A DNA stretch of 64,000 nt from Argyresthia goedartella (GCA_949825045.1 OX463827.1:1076501-1140500); one strand, 5' to 3'. Positions 1-9,418 are shown, numbered from the stretch's first letter. Notes: a model not told the origin generated them from the sequence alone. Translations and numbers: made by a program.

Positions 1-289
1 GTTTCAGCAAATTGCGGCCTTATTGAGAGCTCCGCAATCCCGGGAGATACCGCCTCATAAATCATACCTCATTTTTGATCAAAAACTTTCAGCACCCCAC
101 ACTGAACCGTTGGACTACTGCTCCTGAGACAGACTTCCCATCGTTCCTTTTCTACCTCACTAAGAGTGAAAGGGACAGCAGAGTACGGTACTATTATGTA
201 CAAGAGAAGTGTGATCAAGGTGGAGGGTGTACTCGTGCTAACTCTGTACTATCGAGAGCGAGACGCGACGCAAGTGAGAGTTGGGGTAA

Positions 290-362
290 GGCCACACGAT
301 GCGGTGCGGCGCCGCTGCGGCGTGGGAATTGTACCGGCACTGCCTCACCGCATCGTGTGGCC
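290..362. repeat. GC-rich inverted repeat, 17-bp perfect arms
   Basis: Positions 290-306 and 346-362 are exact reverse complements (arm begins GGCCACACGATGCGGTG), separated by 39 bp that contain a further GC-rich GGCGCC palindrome. The block is much richer in GC than its surroundings. It could fold as a cruciform or be a small foldback element. No coding sense was found in the short overlapping frames. Confidence 0.75.
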
Positions 363-411
363 ACACCCTAAGCGGCTCCCCATGAGAGTGTGGTGTAAGG
401 CGTAAGGTATA

Positions 412-445
412 AACGCGGCGAAGATCAAACGATCTTCGCCGCGTT
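412..445. repeat. Perfect hairpin, 15-bp arms, 4-nt loop
   Basis: Arm 412-426 (AACGCGGCGAAGATC) is exactly complementary to 431-445, with loop AAAC. It lies 50 bp from the inverted repeat at 290-362. The flanks carry related words (GTAAGGCGTAAGG near 395 and CTTACCTTGCGCC near 475), so both hairpins may belong to one foldback or MITE-like element spanning roughly 280-510. Element ends are not defined. Confidence 0.75.
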
Positions 446-587
446 CTGTTTGCGAATGCGGCGAATATCAAACTTACCTTGCGCCTTATGCCTTACGCCG
501 TCTTCTGCCTGCGTTGGGCCTAATGGATGCTCGTCATATTAATATTTTATGGTAGACATTTAAAACATTTCCAAATCATATATATTT

Positions 588-697
588 AAACTCAAACTCC
601 TTATTTATGACGAACCCGAAAAAATCGTACTCATAATATTGAAAGTCAAACTCATCATTTTAAGACGAACCCGAAAAAATCTTATTTATACGTCTAC
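588..697 (+). repeat. Short tandem duplication, period 55 bp, two copies
   Basis: The word ACGAACCCGAAAAAATC occurs at 610 and again at 665, each preceded by a similar TCAAACTC-containing segment. This makes two diverged copies of a 55-bp unit. Nothing else recognisable is seen between about 480 and 1178. Confidence 0.55.
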
Positions 698-1178
698 AGG
701 GACCAACTTAGCTTGCGATTTGTTGGCTATCGTGTGATTGCGTGTCAGTAAATATACTTAATTGGATTGAAAAATAACGAGTTGTAAAATTCTTAGACCT
801 CGAGAGTAGTATTTAATACGTGGAAATATGGACTAGGAACCTTTTATAACCCACTTAATATAACAAAGCGTTCTTGATAACATGAAACCACGTCCTTGAA
901 CTGCTAACGAAATGCGCAGTGTGGTGGTTCCCTTCCGTTCTTGCTTCGTGCCGGAAATGCGACCTCTTTATCTTCCAGCGCTCGTATTTATTTTGCATCT
1001 TTCCGCGAAGAGTCGACGTTCACTACGAGATGGTGGTTCAAACGAAACACTCAAATTGTGGAGATTTGAACAAGGCTTGACTGATGAGAATTGAGTTTCT
1101 CATTAGTCAATATACATGTTATTTAATGATGGGTAGGTATTAGGGAGGTTATTGAATAGAGTCGCCATATTTGGAAAG

Positions 1179-1275
1179 ATAATAATAATAATACCTTGAA
1201 CATTTTGTTCCCTGTATCTTGGGTACTAGACAACGATACACATACGTATATAGATAAATATTATACTTAAAAAAA
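1179..1275 (-). mobile_element. SINE-A fragment, 3' part only
   Basis: Read on the minus strand, this segment matches the 3' body of the tRNA-derived SINE also present at 47421-47673 and 55621-55880. Shared words include CTAGTACCCAAGATACAGGGA and the AAGTATAATATTTATCTATAT stretch. The tRNA-like head is absent, so the copy is 5' truncated. The low-coordinate end has an (AAT)n run, corresponding to the SINE 3' tail. Confidence 0.7.
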
Positions 1276-2217
1276 ACAAGGGGGCTATGAATCTATGATA
1301 CAAACGTTCTATGCCGTTTTCATGTATCACATAGATAATAAAAATCAAAAATTACCCAAATAATAAAAAAATAAATGACCAGCCAGATGGCCCAAGTACC
1401 CGTATGTGCGACGATGCATACTGCAATCCGACTGGGTAAAATTGTAGGTGTGCAGAGAGCAGATGAGCAAAGAAGTGACGTCACACGTGAATTCAATATG
1501 TCCTTTCGATGGCCTCATATATAATTTAGTGTATGATCTCACAGCCTATCATTCTGACTATGAACATCAAATTCATTAAATTTCTTATGAGGAGTGTTTT
1601 TTTAAATCACGCGTGACGTCAGTTCTGGTTCACTACCCGAATTTCCGACTTGACAATCCGCAGCATTGGTCGATTGCGAGAACAAGGCTGTAGTTTGCAT
1701 CTGTAGTTGTTTTTTATGTGTCAGTGCCTCATCCCACGCAACTTCGCAATAAAGGCAGTCAATTTCTTTATGTTGTTTCAATTGAATGGTACTTCCTGTC
1801 CTATTCATCTGCGGTAACCATAGGTAAAAAAGGTTGTCCATCCCAAACGGTTCATTTATTTTCATACGTCGTCGGTCCTGTTTGCACAACTCATCCAAGT
1901 TTGATCTAGGTTCAGACAGCTAGTCAGTTGATCCACAAAGGTTTTTGTGTATGACTGCCTTTTTAAATCTACAATGATTTCTAGTCTGTTGAATTTTCAG
2001 AAAAAAATAATGACTTGGATACAATTATCCACTATATGTATGATTATTTTTATTGTTTCGTAGTAATAACTCTACCTAACGGTTTTGTATATAAAAACCT
2101 AAAGATGTCGTGAAATGAACCTAAAATCGAGAAGAAACTAACGGCAACAAATATATTGTTAACCTTATTGTTTAAATGTCTTATTCTTTATATTATTTGT
2201 ATATGAGAGCAATTAAA
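1276..2217. other. No recognised gene
   Basis: AT-rich sequence. One minus-strand open frame of 98 codons (1602-1898) contains a CLYC...H pairing but matches no family I recognise, and I do not claim it as a gene. No repeat seen elsewhere in this window was found here. Confidence 0.4.
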
Positions 2218-2700
2218 ATGATCACCAAAATATTATTTTCTTACCAAAATGGATAAATGATCATCAAAATTTGCAGAAAATATCAGGGCAAAATACTGCG
2301 GTACCTTAGGTGAAGGGTAAAGTTTATCCTTCGTGTTAGGTGGAACATGTAAGAACAACAAAAAATACTTAAAACATAAACGTACACAAAACATAAAAAG
2401 AAGTTTGGTGATCATTCATCCAAACACAATTTGGTGATCATTAATCTAATCTGGCAGTTATTTCGAATGTATTAGGTAGTAAAATGGTTTTTGATAATCG
2501 TTTAAACACAGCCTTTGTATATTATGTTTTGACTCCCAAACATGTTAAATGTTCACCAAATTTGTAGTATTGTGTAGAACCATGTAGGTTGATATATCTT
2601 TTTCTGTCTGAATAATTGTAAATTTATGTTTTAGGTCACAACTTTTTAACATAACCCTGGGGCCGAAGCGAAGCGGAGCGGAGCGACGCAACCCCATGTA
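2218..2700. repeat. Putative dispersed repeat with GATCACCAAA motifs
   Basis: The motif ATGATCACCAAA occurs at 2218, and its reverse complement (TTTGGTGATCATT) occurs at about 2403 and 2430. The block ends in AACCCTGGGGCCGAAGCGAA followed by GCGGAGCGGAGCGACGC, a run whose reverse complement recurs near 24790. From memory this combination resembles a common lepidopteran non-autonomous repeat, possibly Helitron- or MITE-related. Boundaries and class are inferred only. Confidence 0.35.
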
Positions 2701-2756
2701 GTTTAGTATAAATAATGGTGTATAATTTTAATGAACATTTAGTTAATTAAGGGTGA

Positions 2757-2957
2757 TTTTTTTTTCATGAATTTTTTACCTGATTTAGTGACCAAACTCA
2801 AAGAAGTAGACAAAATATTGCACTTTTACAAGTCAGACTCTTAAAAATTGAAAAAAAAAACAAATTTGATCAACTAGACTAATGAGTAACTGATTATGTA
2901 TTATGATTAGTTAATGATTTGAGTATTAAAAAGGAAATTTCCCTTTCAAGTGGTTTA
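2757..2957 (+). repeat. Dispersed repeat DR1, copy 1
   Basis: This segment matches the reverse complement of about 24000-24175. Shared features are a poly-T/TTCATG start, CAAACTCAAA, TGCACTTTTACAA, ATTTGATCAACTA, TAATGAGTA, TTAATGATTTGAG, and an end reading AAAAAGGAAATTTC followed by CCTTTCAAGTGG. Two diverged copies in opposite orientation indicate a roughly 200-bp interspersed repeat of unknown class. Confidence 0.6.
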
Positions 2958-3200
2958 TGGCTAAATATAGCACAAGAAAAGAAAACTCCATCAGACGAGT
3001 CTCCACAGAGCGAGCAGCCCCGCGAGGCATTTTCCACGTGAAGCAGCTCGGCCTGTATAGACGTGCGTGCTCACGTCGGTCGAGCGACCGAGCGGCCGAG
3101 CCAAGTGTGTCGGTTTTTTGTTTTACTCAAATGAGCCTCAGTCGTTTTCTGCGCGCACTCTGGATGCACGTGTTTTTGTTTTGTGCCTCGCTTGATCATA

Positions 3201-3347
3201 ATGGATAAAGATCCGTGTTTGAAATTAATATCTCTCTGTAGTGCAAACACCTGGATATGGAACGCAAATGATCCTAATTGCACAAATAGAGGGCTTAGAG
3301 AAGATGCTTGGTTAAATATTAGCCGCGAGGCCCGCGAGATGAATCTG
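3201..3347 (+). pseudogene. MADF-domain-like fragment
   Basis: The frame starting at ATG 3201 encodes about 50 residues with the pattern of an N-terminal MADF (Myb/SANT-like, DNA-binding) domain: LISLC near the start, then W-x-W-N-x-x-D-P-N, NRxLRExAW and an amphipathic ISREA helix. MADF domains occur in host transcription factors and in proteins encoded by Harbinger-type transposons. The domain is incomplete. After residues MNLPV the sequence becomes one arm of a perfect 19-bp hairpin and the MADF pattern stops. No splice-site or downstream-exon evidence is available. I take it as a fragment of a host gene or a transposon accessory gene. The family assignment is by motif memory only. Confidence 0.5.
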
Positions 3348-3386
3348 CCGGTTCCTGATTGTAATTATACAATCAGGAACCGGCAG
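3345..3386. repeat. Perfect hairpin, 19-bp arms
   Basis: Positions 3345-3363 and 3368-3386 are exact reverse complements (CTGCCGGTTCCTGATTGTA) with loop ATTA. It sits exactly where the MADF-like reading frame loses its family pattern, which suggests an inverted micro-duplication that broke the coding sequence. Confidence 0.8.
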
Positions 3387-3479
3387 TCATTAGACTGGAT
3401 CCAATATTGCCTCCGTTTATATATTTTTGTCTTCTCATTCTAATGATTTTATTTATAAGAATAAAAGCCAAAGCTGTCG

Positions 3480-4499
3480 CTGCAACGCGTACGTCTGGTG
3501 CTATGATATCTTAGCTTACGACTGAACGACCGAACATGGCTCAGCCTTGCCACACAACAGCCTCGCAATGATGCCGAGGTTGCCTCGCTCGTTCGGGGAC
3601 AAATTCCGCACGGGGAAACTCGTGGCGAAGATCCTAGGTCTCTGGAGTACCCCCTATTAACTCTACCAGTTCTTCGGAAATACGCCAGTCAGAGAAGGTA
3701 GCACCAAGAAACTCTACGGAGATGTAATTTTTTTAATTTATTTTTTTATGCCACAGTGTACTATATGAAAATAATCTAATCTAAAGCTAATATTATAACA
3801 TCGTACCTATAAGATGTCTCAAATTAAAAAAAAAAAAACAAAAGAAATAAATAAGAACAAACAAAAGCTGCAATGAAGATAACTTATGAGAAACCAGACT
3901 GCAACCAGTCCGCCCAAGCAGCACCCGTTCACGAGTATGACTTGTGCACCAGTCATCACCCCCCTCGCCATATTTGAGGGAGGGGAGCAACCCGCTACAC
4001 AGAGCCGCCGCAAGCAAAGATATTTTAGTTAGCATGACAATAACCTCTGGTTTCTTGTTAGCCGATATGTATTCTACGTTAAAACTATTAAATTATTATG
4101 AGTTACCTCACATGGCACTTTTCCAGTTAAACATAAGCCTAAACTAACGACCAATAGAGTTGGCTAACATAACCGTGCATTTGAACCTCAGAACTTAGGC
4201 CAAGCGTATTCATCATAAAACCGAATTTTGATTTACGTGCGCCATATTTTGGCTGACCTCTATTCGAGTTACAAAATAAATGCTTACATAAAATACAAAT
4301 ACAATACAAAATGTTTATTTACCAGATTGGGTTGAAATATACAAGTTGCTTGTGGACCCCACACTAGGTTTAACCTGCCACGAGGAGTCCTGGCCAAATC
4401 ACTAGTTAACAAATACTTAATTAGTTGCTAACTACATAAGTTAGTTTATTCGTAAAGATGAAAATGGTTTTATTTAAGTTTTAGTGAAAAAAAGGAAAA
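3480..4499. other. Mostly unrecognised, possible LINE 3' end at 4290-4400
   Basis: No gene is supported. Around 4286-4312 a run AAATACAAATACAATAC precedes TGTTTATTTACC. This is the usual look of a minus-strand LINE or SINE 3' tail, and a similar AATACAAT run occurs near 38364. The two short minus-strand frames at 3793-4035 overlap each other and a poly-A run, and are not credible genes. Confidence 0.3.
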
Positions 4500-4520
4500 T
4501 AGTCAATAGTCAATAGTCAA
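4500..4520 (-). repeat. Heptanucleotide 3' tail of CR1 copy 1
   Basis: Three consecutive TAGTCAA units on the plus strand mark the 3' terminus of the element. Copies 2 and 3 end in the same heptamer (TTTGACTATTGAC...). Short tandem tails in place of poly-A are a known CR1-clade trait. Confidence 0.85.
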
Positions 4521-4760
4521 AGTACTTTATTACTGTAGATATTTACATATACTTAGCAAACGTCATTTTTTGCCTCTTCTCTACATTGGACCACTGTGGG
4601 AGAAGAAGGGCGTAGAAACTCCCACAGATTTATTTTTAGATCTCTTTTAAAAATAGGTTGTGCTTAACTAATACAAATATGAAAAAAAAAATTGTTATGA
4701 TTAATAAGCAGGAATAAATAATTACAAAATTATTAACAGCAAGGTCTGTGTTGAGCCAGA

Positions 4761-7625
4761 TTAACCCCATACAGTCCTGTCATTTAAGTAATCTTGAACA
4801 TTGTAATATCCCTTTTTCGACAAAGTCGCTTTAACATGCTTTTTAAATTGCTCAAGTGGCAATTTCAAAATCTCCAGAGGTATCTTATTGTAGTAGAGAA
4901 TGCACTGACCCTTGAAAGAATTGCTAACCTTCGCGAGTCTAAAACGGGGCGCACATAGTCTGTGATTATTTCTTAGGTTAACATTACAGCTATCGCTAAG
5001 TTTGGAAAATGTTGTAAGGTTCTTGCGTACATACATTATATTTTCGAAAATAAATTGACTAGCTACTGTTAGTATGTCAATTTCTTTAAAAAGCTCTCTT
5101 AAGGAGTCTGTTCGTTTTAAATTATAAATTGCTCGAATAGCTCTTTTCTGTAAAATAAAAATAGTTTGAATATCCGCTGCTTTCCCCCACAACAAGATAC
5201 CATAGGACATCACACTATGAAAGTAACTAAAATATACTAGCCTAGATGTAGCCACATCCGTGCTTTGTCTGATGTTCCTAACAGCGTAAGCCGCAGAACT
5301 TAATTTACCAGCCAATTTATCTATGTGGGGTCCCCACTGCAATTTGCTATCAATGGTTATTCCAAGAAACTTCGTATCATTTACTAATTCTAACGTGTTG
5401 TTGTCTAGCACTAAACTGGTCTCAACTTGCCTGACATTTGGAAGTGAGAATTTGATACACTTGGTTTTACCAGCGTTTAACAATAAATTATTAACTGTGA
5501 ACCAATTCAAGGTTAAAGACAATACACCATTAACATCATCAAATTCTCCTTTTTGTCTTTCAATTTTGAAGACCAGTGAAGTATCATCAGCAAACAACAC
5601 TATGTCAGTTAATTTCTCCACCATGAAAGGCAGATCATTAATATATACCAGGAATAAGAAAGGGCCTAATATGGAACCTTGTGGAACGCCAATTTTAACA
5701 CTCGATCCATCAGATTTTACGCCGTTAACTTCTGCCTTTTGAATTCTATTGCTTAGGTATGATCTTAGTAGATCCAACGCTTTATTTCTAACTCCGTAAT
5801 GATTTAATTTAATTAATAGCGTATTATGATCAACACAATCAAACGCCTTCGACAGGTCGCAAAAAACTCCGATAGCATCCTGTGCGGCCTCCCATGCAGA
5901 ATAAATATGAGATACAAGGGTAATACCTGCATCCGTAGTCGATTTACCCCTAGTGAAACCATATTGTTTAGCGTGGAGTTGTTTTGTACGGTTGAAGTGT
6001 GAGAGCATTTGATTGAGTATAATCTTTTCAAATATTTTACTTAGTGTTGGAAGAACAGATATTGGTCTGAAATTTGAAGGATCGCCCTTATCTCCCGATT
6101 TGAACAGCGGTATAAGTTTACTGTGTTTCATGAGGTCTGGAAAAGCCCCATCGTCAACACATTTATTGAATATATAAGCTAAGTGTGGGGCTATAACTAG
6201 AATTACTGAACCAATGACTTTGACTGATATACCCCACAAGTCTTCCGTATTTTTTAAGTTAAGTAATTTAAACGTTTTGACAATGTCCTGGGGATATACA
6301 TGATGAAATTTTAAATATACATTACTGACGCTAGTGTTATTTTTTAATAAAGTCTCTGCTTCAAATGGAGATGAATTTAGACGGTCCGTTGTGAGTACGG
6401 GTACATTGGTGAAGAATGTTTCAAAAGCTCGAGCAACATCAGCGTTAGATTTAACAACATCATCACCTATCTTTAGGCAGAAATCACTGTCCCTTGGTAT
6501 AACTTTGCCAGTTTCGCGGTTTATTATTTGCCAAACTGTTTTCATTCTATTATTTGAATTTTGAATTTTTCTATTAATGTGTAAAGTTTTTGCAGTTCTA
6601 CAAACCAACTTGAAAGTTTTGGAATATTTTTTAACATAGTCATGAAATTTTCGATCAAAGTTATAGGTTTTTTGATCATAAAGGTCATACAAGATAACTC
6701 TACTTTTACGAATTCCAAACGTTGCCCAGTCATTAAATTTAGATTTACCGTTGTAGTCACTGACTTTCTTTAATTTGAAAACTTTATTGAATTCTGTCTG
6801 AATAATGTTGAAGAAGTCTGAGTAGATTTTGTTTGGGTTCTGTTCATTAAAATCCGGTACTGGCAAATTTATATCTAAGTTTTTCGTATATGTCTCTAGT
6901 CTATGGGATGTAATAGGCCTATAAAATGATGGACCAGTCTTATCCTTAATAGTTATTGGGAATGAAACTGTTTGACCACTGTGATCGGAGGGTAAGCAGT
7001 TAATTACACTTTTACTTGTGAATGCACAGTCACAAAAAACGTTATCTAAGCAAGTTTGGCTGGTAAGTGTAATTCTAGTCGGCTCTAGAAATACATGACA
7101 TAAATTAAATGATTTGAACAGAGTTATTAATCGTCGCTTCAGTGTTGTATCTACAAGCAGATCTACATTAAGATCGCCACAAATAATTAACTTTTTTCTG
7201 TTATTACAAAGTTTAATGAGGGCTTCCTCCATAATTTTCTCAAATAATTCGAAATTGCCATGGCCTTTTTCATCCCTCGGTGGTCTGTAGACACAAACAA
7301 TAATATGGCTATCTAACTCAACACAGGATACCTCTATTTGTCTTTCAACAGTAAGTGCAAGAATATCTTTCCGTTGTTTCACCTTAATATTATTTTTCAC
7401 TAAGATTAAAGAACCACCTCTATCAGCAGTCTTTCTATTGTAACAACTGACAATTTTGTAATTATTTATGTTAAAAAACATCATATTTTCCTTCAACCAG
7501 TGTTCAGTAACACAAATAATATCAATGTCAGAATTTTTTAGAAATAATTCTAATACAAGTTCTTTGCCAGGTAGCCCCTGGATGTTTTGATGGGCAATAT
7601 TTAACTGGGGCTTACATTTTGACAT
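4761..7625 (-). CDS. LINE ORF2: endonuclease and reverse transcriptase
   Basis: Encodes 954 residues that nick target DNA and copy the element RNA into it (target-primed reverse transcription). The N-terminal APE-type endonuclease has N14 in HQNIQG, E41 in VTEHWL, YRPP at 113-116, GDLNVD with D151 and N153, D194-N195, and the SDH triad end at 213-215. The reverse transcriptase follows, with FRPIS, FCDLSKAFDCVDH (motif A), GVPQGSILGP (motif B) and FADD at about 678-681 (catalytic motif C). A C-terminal region with LLWGKA and LQKRAIRAIY follows. All recognised catalytic residues are present and there is no internal stop. The ATG at 7625 is the first in frame, but the frame is open a further 51 nt upstream to the ORF1 stop, so frameshift-coupled translation is possible. 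Confidence 0.93.
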   Translation of the reverse strand: MSKCKPQLNIAHQNIQGLPGKELVLELFLKNSDIDIICVTEHWLKENMMFFNINNYKIVSCYNRKTADRGGSLILVKNNIKVKQRKDILALTVERQIEVSCVELDSHIIVCVYRPPRDEKGHGNFELFEKIMEEALIKLCNNRKKLIICGDLNVDLLVDTTLKRRLITLFKSFNLCHVFLEPTRITLTSQTCLDNVFCDCAFTSKSVINCLPSDHSGQTVSFPITIKDKTGPSFYRPITSHRLETYTKNLDINLPVPDFNEQNPNKIYSDFFNIIQTEFNKVFKLKKVSDYNGKSKFNDWATFGIRKSRVILYDLYDQKTYNFDRKFHDYVKKYSKTFKLVCRTAKTLHINRKIQNSNNRMKTVWQIINRETGKVIPRDSDFCLKIGDDVVKSNADVARAFETFFTNVPVLTTDRLNSSPFEAETLLKNNTSVSNVYLKFHHVYPQDIVKTFKLLNLKNTEDLWGISVKVIGSVILVIAPHLAYIFNKCVDDGAFPDLMKHSKLIPLFKSGDKGDPSNFRPISVLPTLSKIFEKIILNQMLSHFNRTKQLHAKQYGFTRGKSTTDAGITLVSHIYSAWEAAQDAIGVFCDLSKAFDCVDHNTLLIKLNHYGVRNKALDLLRSYLSNRIQKAEVNGVKSDGSSVKIGVPQGSILGPFLFLVYINDLPFMVEKLTDIVLFADDTSLVFKIERQKGEFDDVNGVLSLTLNWFTVNNLLLNAGKTKCIKFSLPNVRQVETSLVLDNNTLELVNDTKFLGITIDSKLQWGPHIDKLAGKLSSAAYAVRNIRQSTDVATSRLVYFSYFHSVMSYGILLWGKAADIQTIFILQKRAIRAIYNLKRTDSLRELFKEIDILTVASQFIFENIMYVRKNLTTFSKLSDSCNVNLRNNHRLCAPRFRLAKVSNSFKGQCILYYNKIPLEILKLPLEQFKKHVKATLSKKGYYNVQDYLNDRTVWG

Positions 7626-7672
7626 ATTTAGTGGCTCTTGTATGCTAGAGATTTCCTCTATTGTCTTATGAA

Positions 7673-9418
7673 CTAATTTAAATTACTTGGAACAGATTCC
7701 AATGTTGCATGCAAAGTATAATTAACAGGTGAATTCCCAATAGGGGTGCATGTTATATTACTCTTAAAATAAGCTGATGTCAAGTTGAACTTAGTTAAAC
7801 CAACTATAGCTGCGTCGCATATATTATAAGCTAACAATGTAGCTACTAATTTTCTATATTTATTAGACAGGTACAATGTATCCCGTGTCAGAGTAAAGTT
7901 ATGAATAAAATTATTCATGTCGAAATATAAAATAGCATCACTGTGATGACATGTTAAATTAAATAAATGAATATTCATTCTATGCACAGATTTGTTCTGT
8001 AGTTCTGTCAAATTACAGGCATATGGAAAATTGCATAGTATAAATTTGCATTTCATCCTACTATGTAAGTCTAGAAGTGTTTCAACACTTTTATTCAAAT
8101 CATTCCGACTAATGTTTGAATGATTTCCTACCATAATTACAATTGTGCTGTACTCATCATAGATACCGCGACTAATCATCTTCACTAGATCTACAAATGA
8201 ACTATTTGGACAGCAAATGTTCGTTACTTTTTGGTTAAGCCGGTTATGTAATAGAGTCCCAAATCCTGCACCTACTTTGTCGGAGAACAACAGAGTTTTT
8301 CTCTGAGCACATATTTTGGTAGCTGGCGGTACACGAGTGGAGGTGAGTGGCGGGACACACGTATTGGAGTGCGGTTTGATGCACGTGGCGGCGGTTGGCG
8401 CGGCATTCGCGGCAGCGAGCGTCGCAACGTGCGCAACGGCGAACGGCGCGGCCGTCGGAGCAGCTTGCGGCATGACACACGCCTCAGCAGGGACAGCGAG
8501 CGGCGCGGTGCTCGCGCTGTTGAGCTGCGAGGTGTCTCCTCGTCGACGACAGCGACGCTGTTTTTTGGTTCGGGCAGCGGTGGACGCTGCAACACTCTCG
8601 TTGAGGGGGGTTGAGACCAAAGTTAGTGATGTGGGCTCGTCCTCCTTGCTGGTCTCATTCTCCTCATTCTCAATTAGAACGCCCACCAATTCCGCATTCT
8701 GGCGTTGTAGCTGTACTAACTCAGACGTCGCGGCTCTGAGTTCTGCTAACTCACTTTGCTCTTTGGCATAACATTGTAATGTATTTGCTAGCAGGTCATG
8801 TAGATGCTGGATTTCTACTCGGGCATGTTGAAGGTCCGACTGTAAACCTACATTTTTTCCCCGGAGCTCTTGCATTAAGGAGATTCTTAATATTCTGTTT
8901 GATTGCCGTTTCAAGGCTAATTTCAGTACTTTTATATTACCTCTAGTTTTCTTCATGAATTTATTTAATTTAAAATATTTTTTAATTTTTCTGCTGCTTG
9001 TCTGCATGGCTTGAACAATAGTGCTTAGGTTGGCTACTTCTAGTTCTTGTTGGATAGAGGTAATGTGGCGAGATTCATTGTAGTCTTTTTCTATGCACAT
9101 ATCAGTCAACTTCAAGTTTGCCTCATTGAGTTGGTATTGGAGGAATTTACTGCGATCACAAGCAGAAGCAAGGTCAGTGCGCAGGGTGTCAAAAGATTCC
9201 ACAAGTTTTTCCAATCTTTGAATCTCATTTTGCGACTCCTCGTGTGTTTCTCGCAAAGTAGACACACTATCTCTAAGCTGTGAGTTCTTGGCTCTCAAGC
9301 TTTTTATCTCAAAGTCATTTTCATTGCGCTCTTCCAATAGCCTTTGGTTTAACTCCTCTGCGTCATTTAGTTGTTGCTGTAGTGCGTGCATTCTCCGCGT
9401 AGTAATGTTGGATGCCAT
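7673..9418 (-). CDS. LINE ORF1: coiled coil plus SGNH-hydrolase-like domain
   Basis: Encodes 581 residues. Residues about 1-135 are strongly heptad-rich (leucine and charged), a coiled coil. A basic stretch KKYFKLNKFMKK with following K/R residues (about 145-180) could bind nucleic acid. A second coiled coil runs to about residue 260. Then comes a low-complexity Ala/Pro/Thr segment (about 290-375) encoded by a GC-rich patch at 8320-8620. The C-terminal part, from LLFSDKVGAGFG, resembles the esterase (SGNH) domain of CR1 ORF1 proteins, with a VGNHSN block and a final RDTLYLSN block. No CCHC knuckle is visible. The usual GDS serine and the DxxH histidine are not evident (Tyr stands at the His position), so hydrolase activity is doubtful. 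Its presumed role is binding of the element RNA. Confidence 0.85.
   Translation of the reverse strand: MASNITTRRMHALQQQLNDAEELNQRLLEERNENDFEIKSLRAKNSQLRDSVSTLRETHEESQNEIQRLEKLVESFDTLRTDLASACDRSKFLQYQLNEANLKLTDMCIEKDYNESRHITSIQQELEVANLSTIVQAMQTSSRKIKKYFKLNKFMKKTRGNIKVLKLALKRQSNRILRISLMQELRGKNVGLQSDLQHARVEIQHLHDLLANTLQCYAKEQSELAELRAATSELVQLQRQNAELVGVLIENEENETSKEDEPTSLTLVSTPLNESVAASTAARTKKQRRCRRRGDTSQLNSASTAPLAVPAEACVMPQAAPTAAPFAVAHVATLAAANAAPTAATCIKPHSNTCVPPLTSTRVPPATKICAQRKTLLFSDKVGAGFGTLLHNRLNQKVTNICCPNSSFVDLVKMISRGIYDEYSTIVIMVGNHSNISRNDLNKSVETLLDLHSRMKCKFILCNFPYACNLTELQNKSVHRMNIHLFNLTCHHSDAILYFDMNNFIHNFTLTRDTLYLSNKYRKLVATLLAYNICDAAIVGLTKFNLTSAYFKSNITCTPIGNSPVNYTLHATLESVPSNLN
7676..7682 (-). 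promoter_or_regulatory. Candidate -1 frameshift heptamer TTTAAAT at ORF1 end
   Basis: On the minus strand the last ORF1 codons read AAT TTA AAT TAG. The heptamer T TTA AAT is therefore in the zero frame and abuts the stop codon (7673-7675). Slipping back one base would read TTT AAA and then continue LVHKTIEE and on, in frame, into ORF2, with no stop. The same heptamer, stop and downstream LVHKT codons are found in LINE-C at 45830-45836. The X XXY YYZ pattern is the known slippery-site form. That it operates here is inference; re-initiation at the ATG 48 nt downstream is the main alternative. Confidence 0.5.

Larger units (their letters stand above)
4500..9418 (-). mobile_element. CR1-type LINE, copy 1, both ORFs intact
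   Basis: This is a non-LTR retrotransposon on the minus strand. From 5' to 3' it has ORF1 (9418-7673), ORF2 (7625-4761), a 3' UTR of about 260 bp, and a terminal run of the heptamer TCAATAG/CTATTGA instead of poly-A. Simple-repeat tails and an ORF1 with an esterase-like domain are typical of the CR1 superclade; the clade name (CR1, Daphne, Zenon or similar) cannot be fixed without a tree. Both ORFs are full length and uninterrupted, so this is the best candidate for a recently active copy. The 5' UTR must extend beyond 9418, but its end could not be located and no target-site duplication was found. Close copies lie at 20077-22416 and 33088-36117. Confidence 0.9.

Noticed and set aside
238..471. 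Overlapping open frames on both strands near the window start
   Set aside because: They cross the GC-rich inverted repeats and are mirror artefacts of them; no protein family pattern.
1602..1898. 98-codon minus-strand frame with CLYC...H
   Set aside because: No second metal-ligand pair, no recognised family and no neighbouring evidence.
8316..8771. 151-codon plus-strand frame and smaller frames in the same place
   Set aside because: Antisense shadows of the GC-rich Ala/Pro segment of LINE ORF1.
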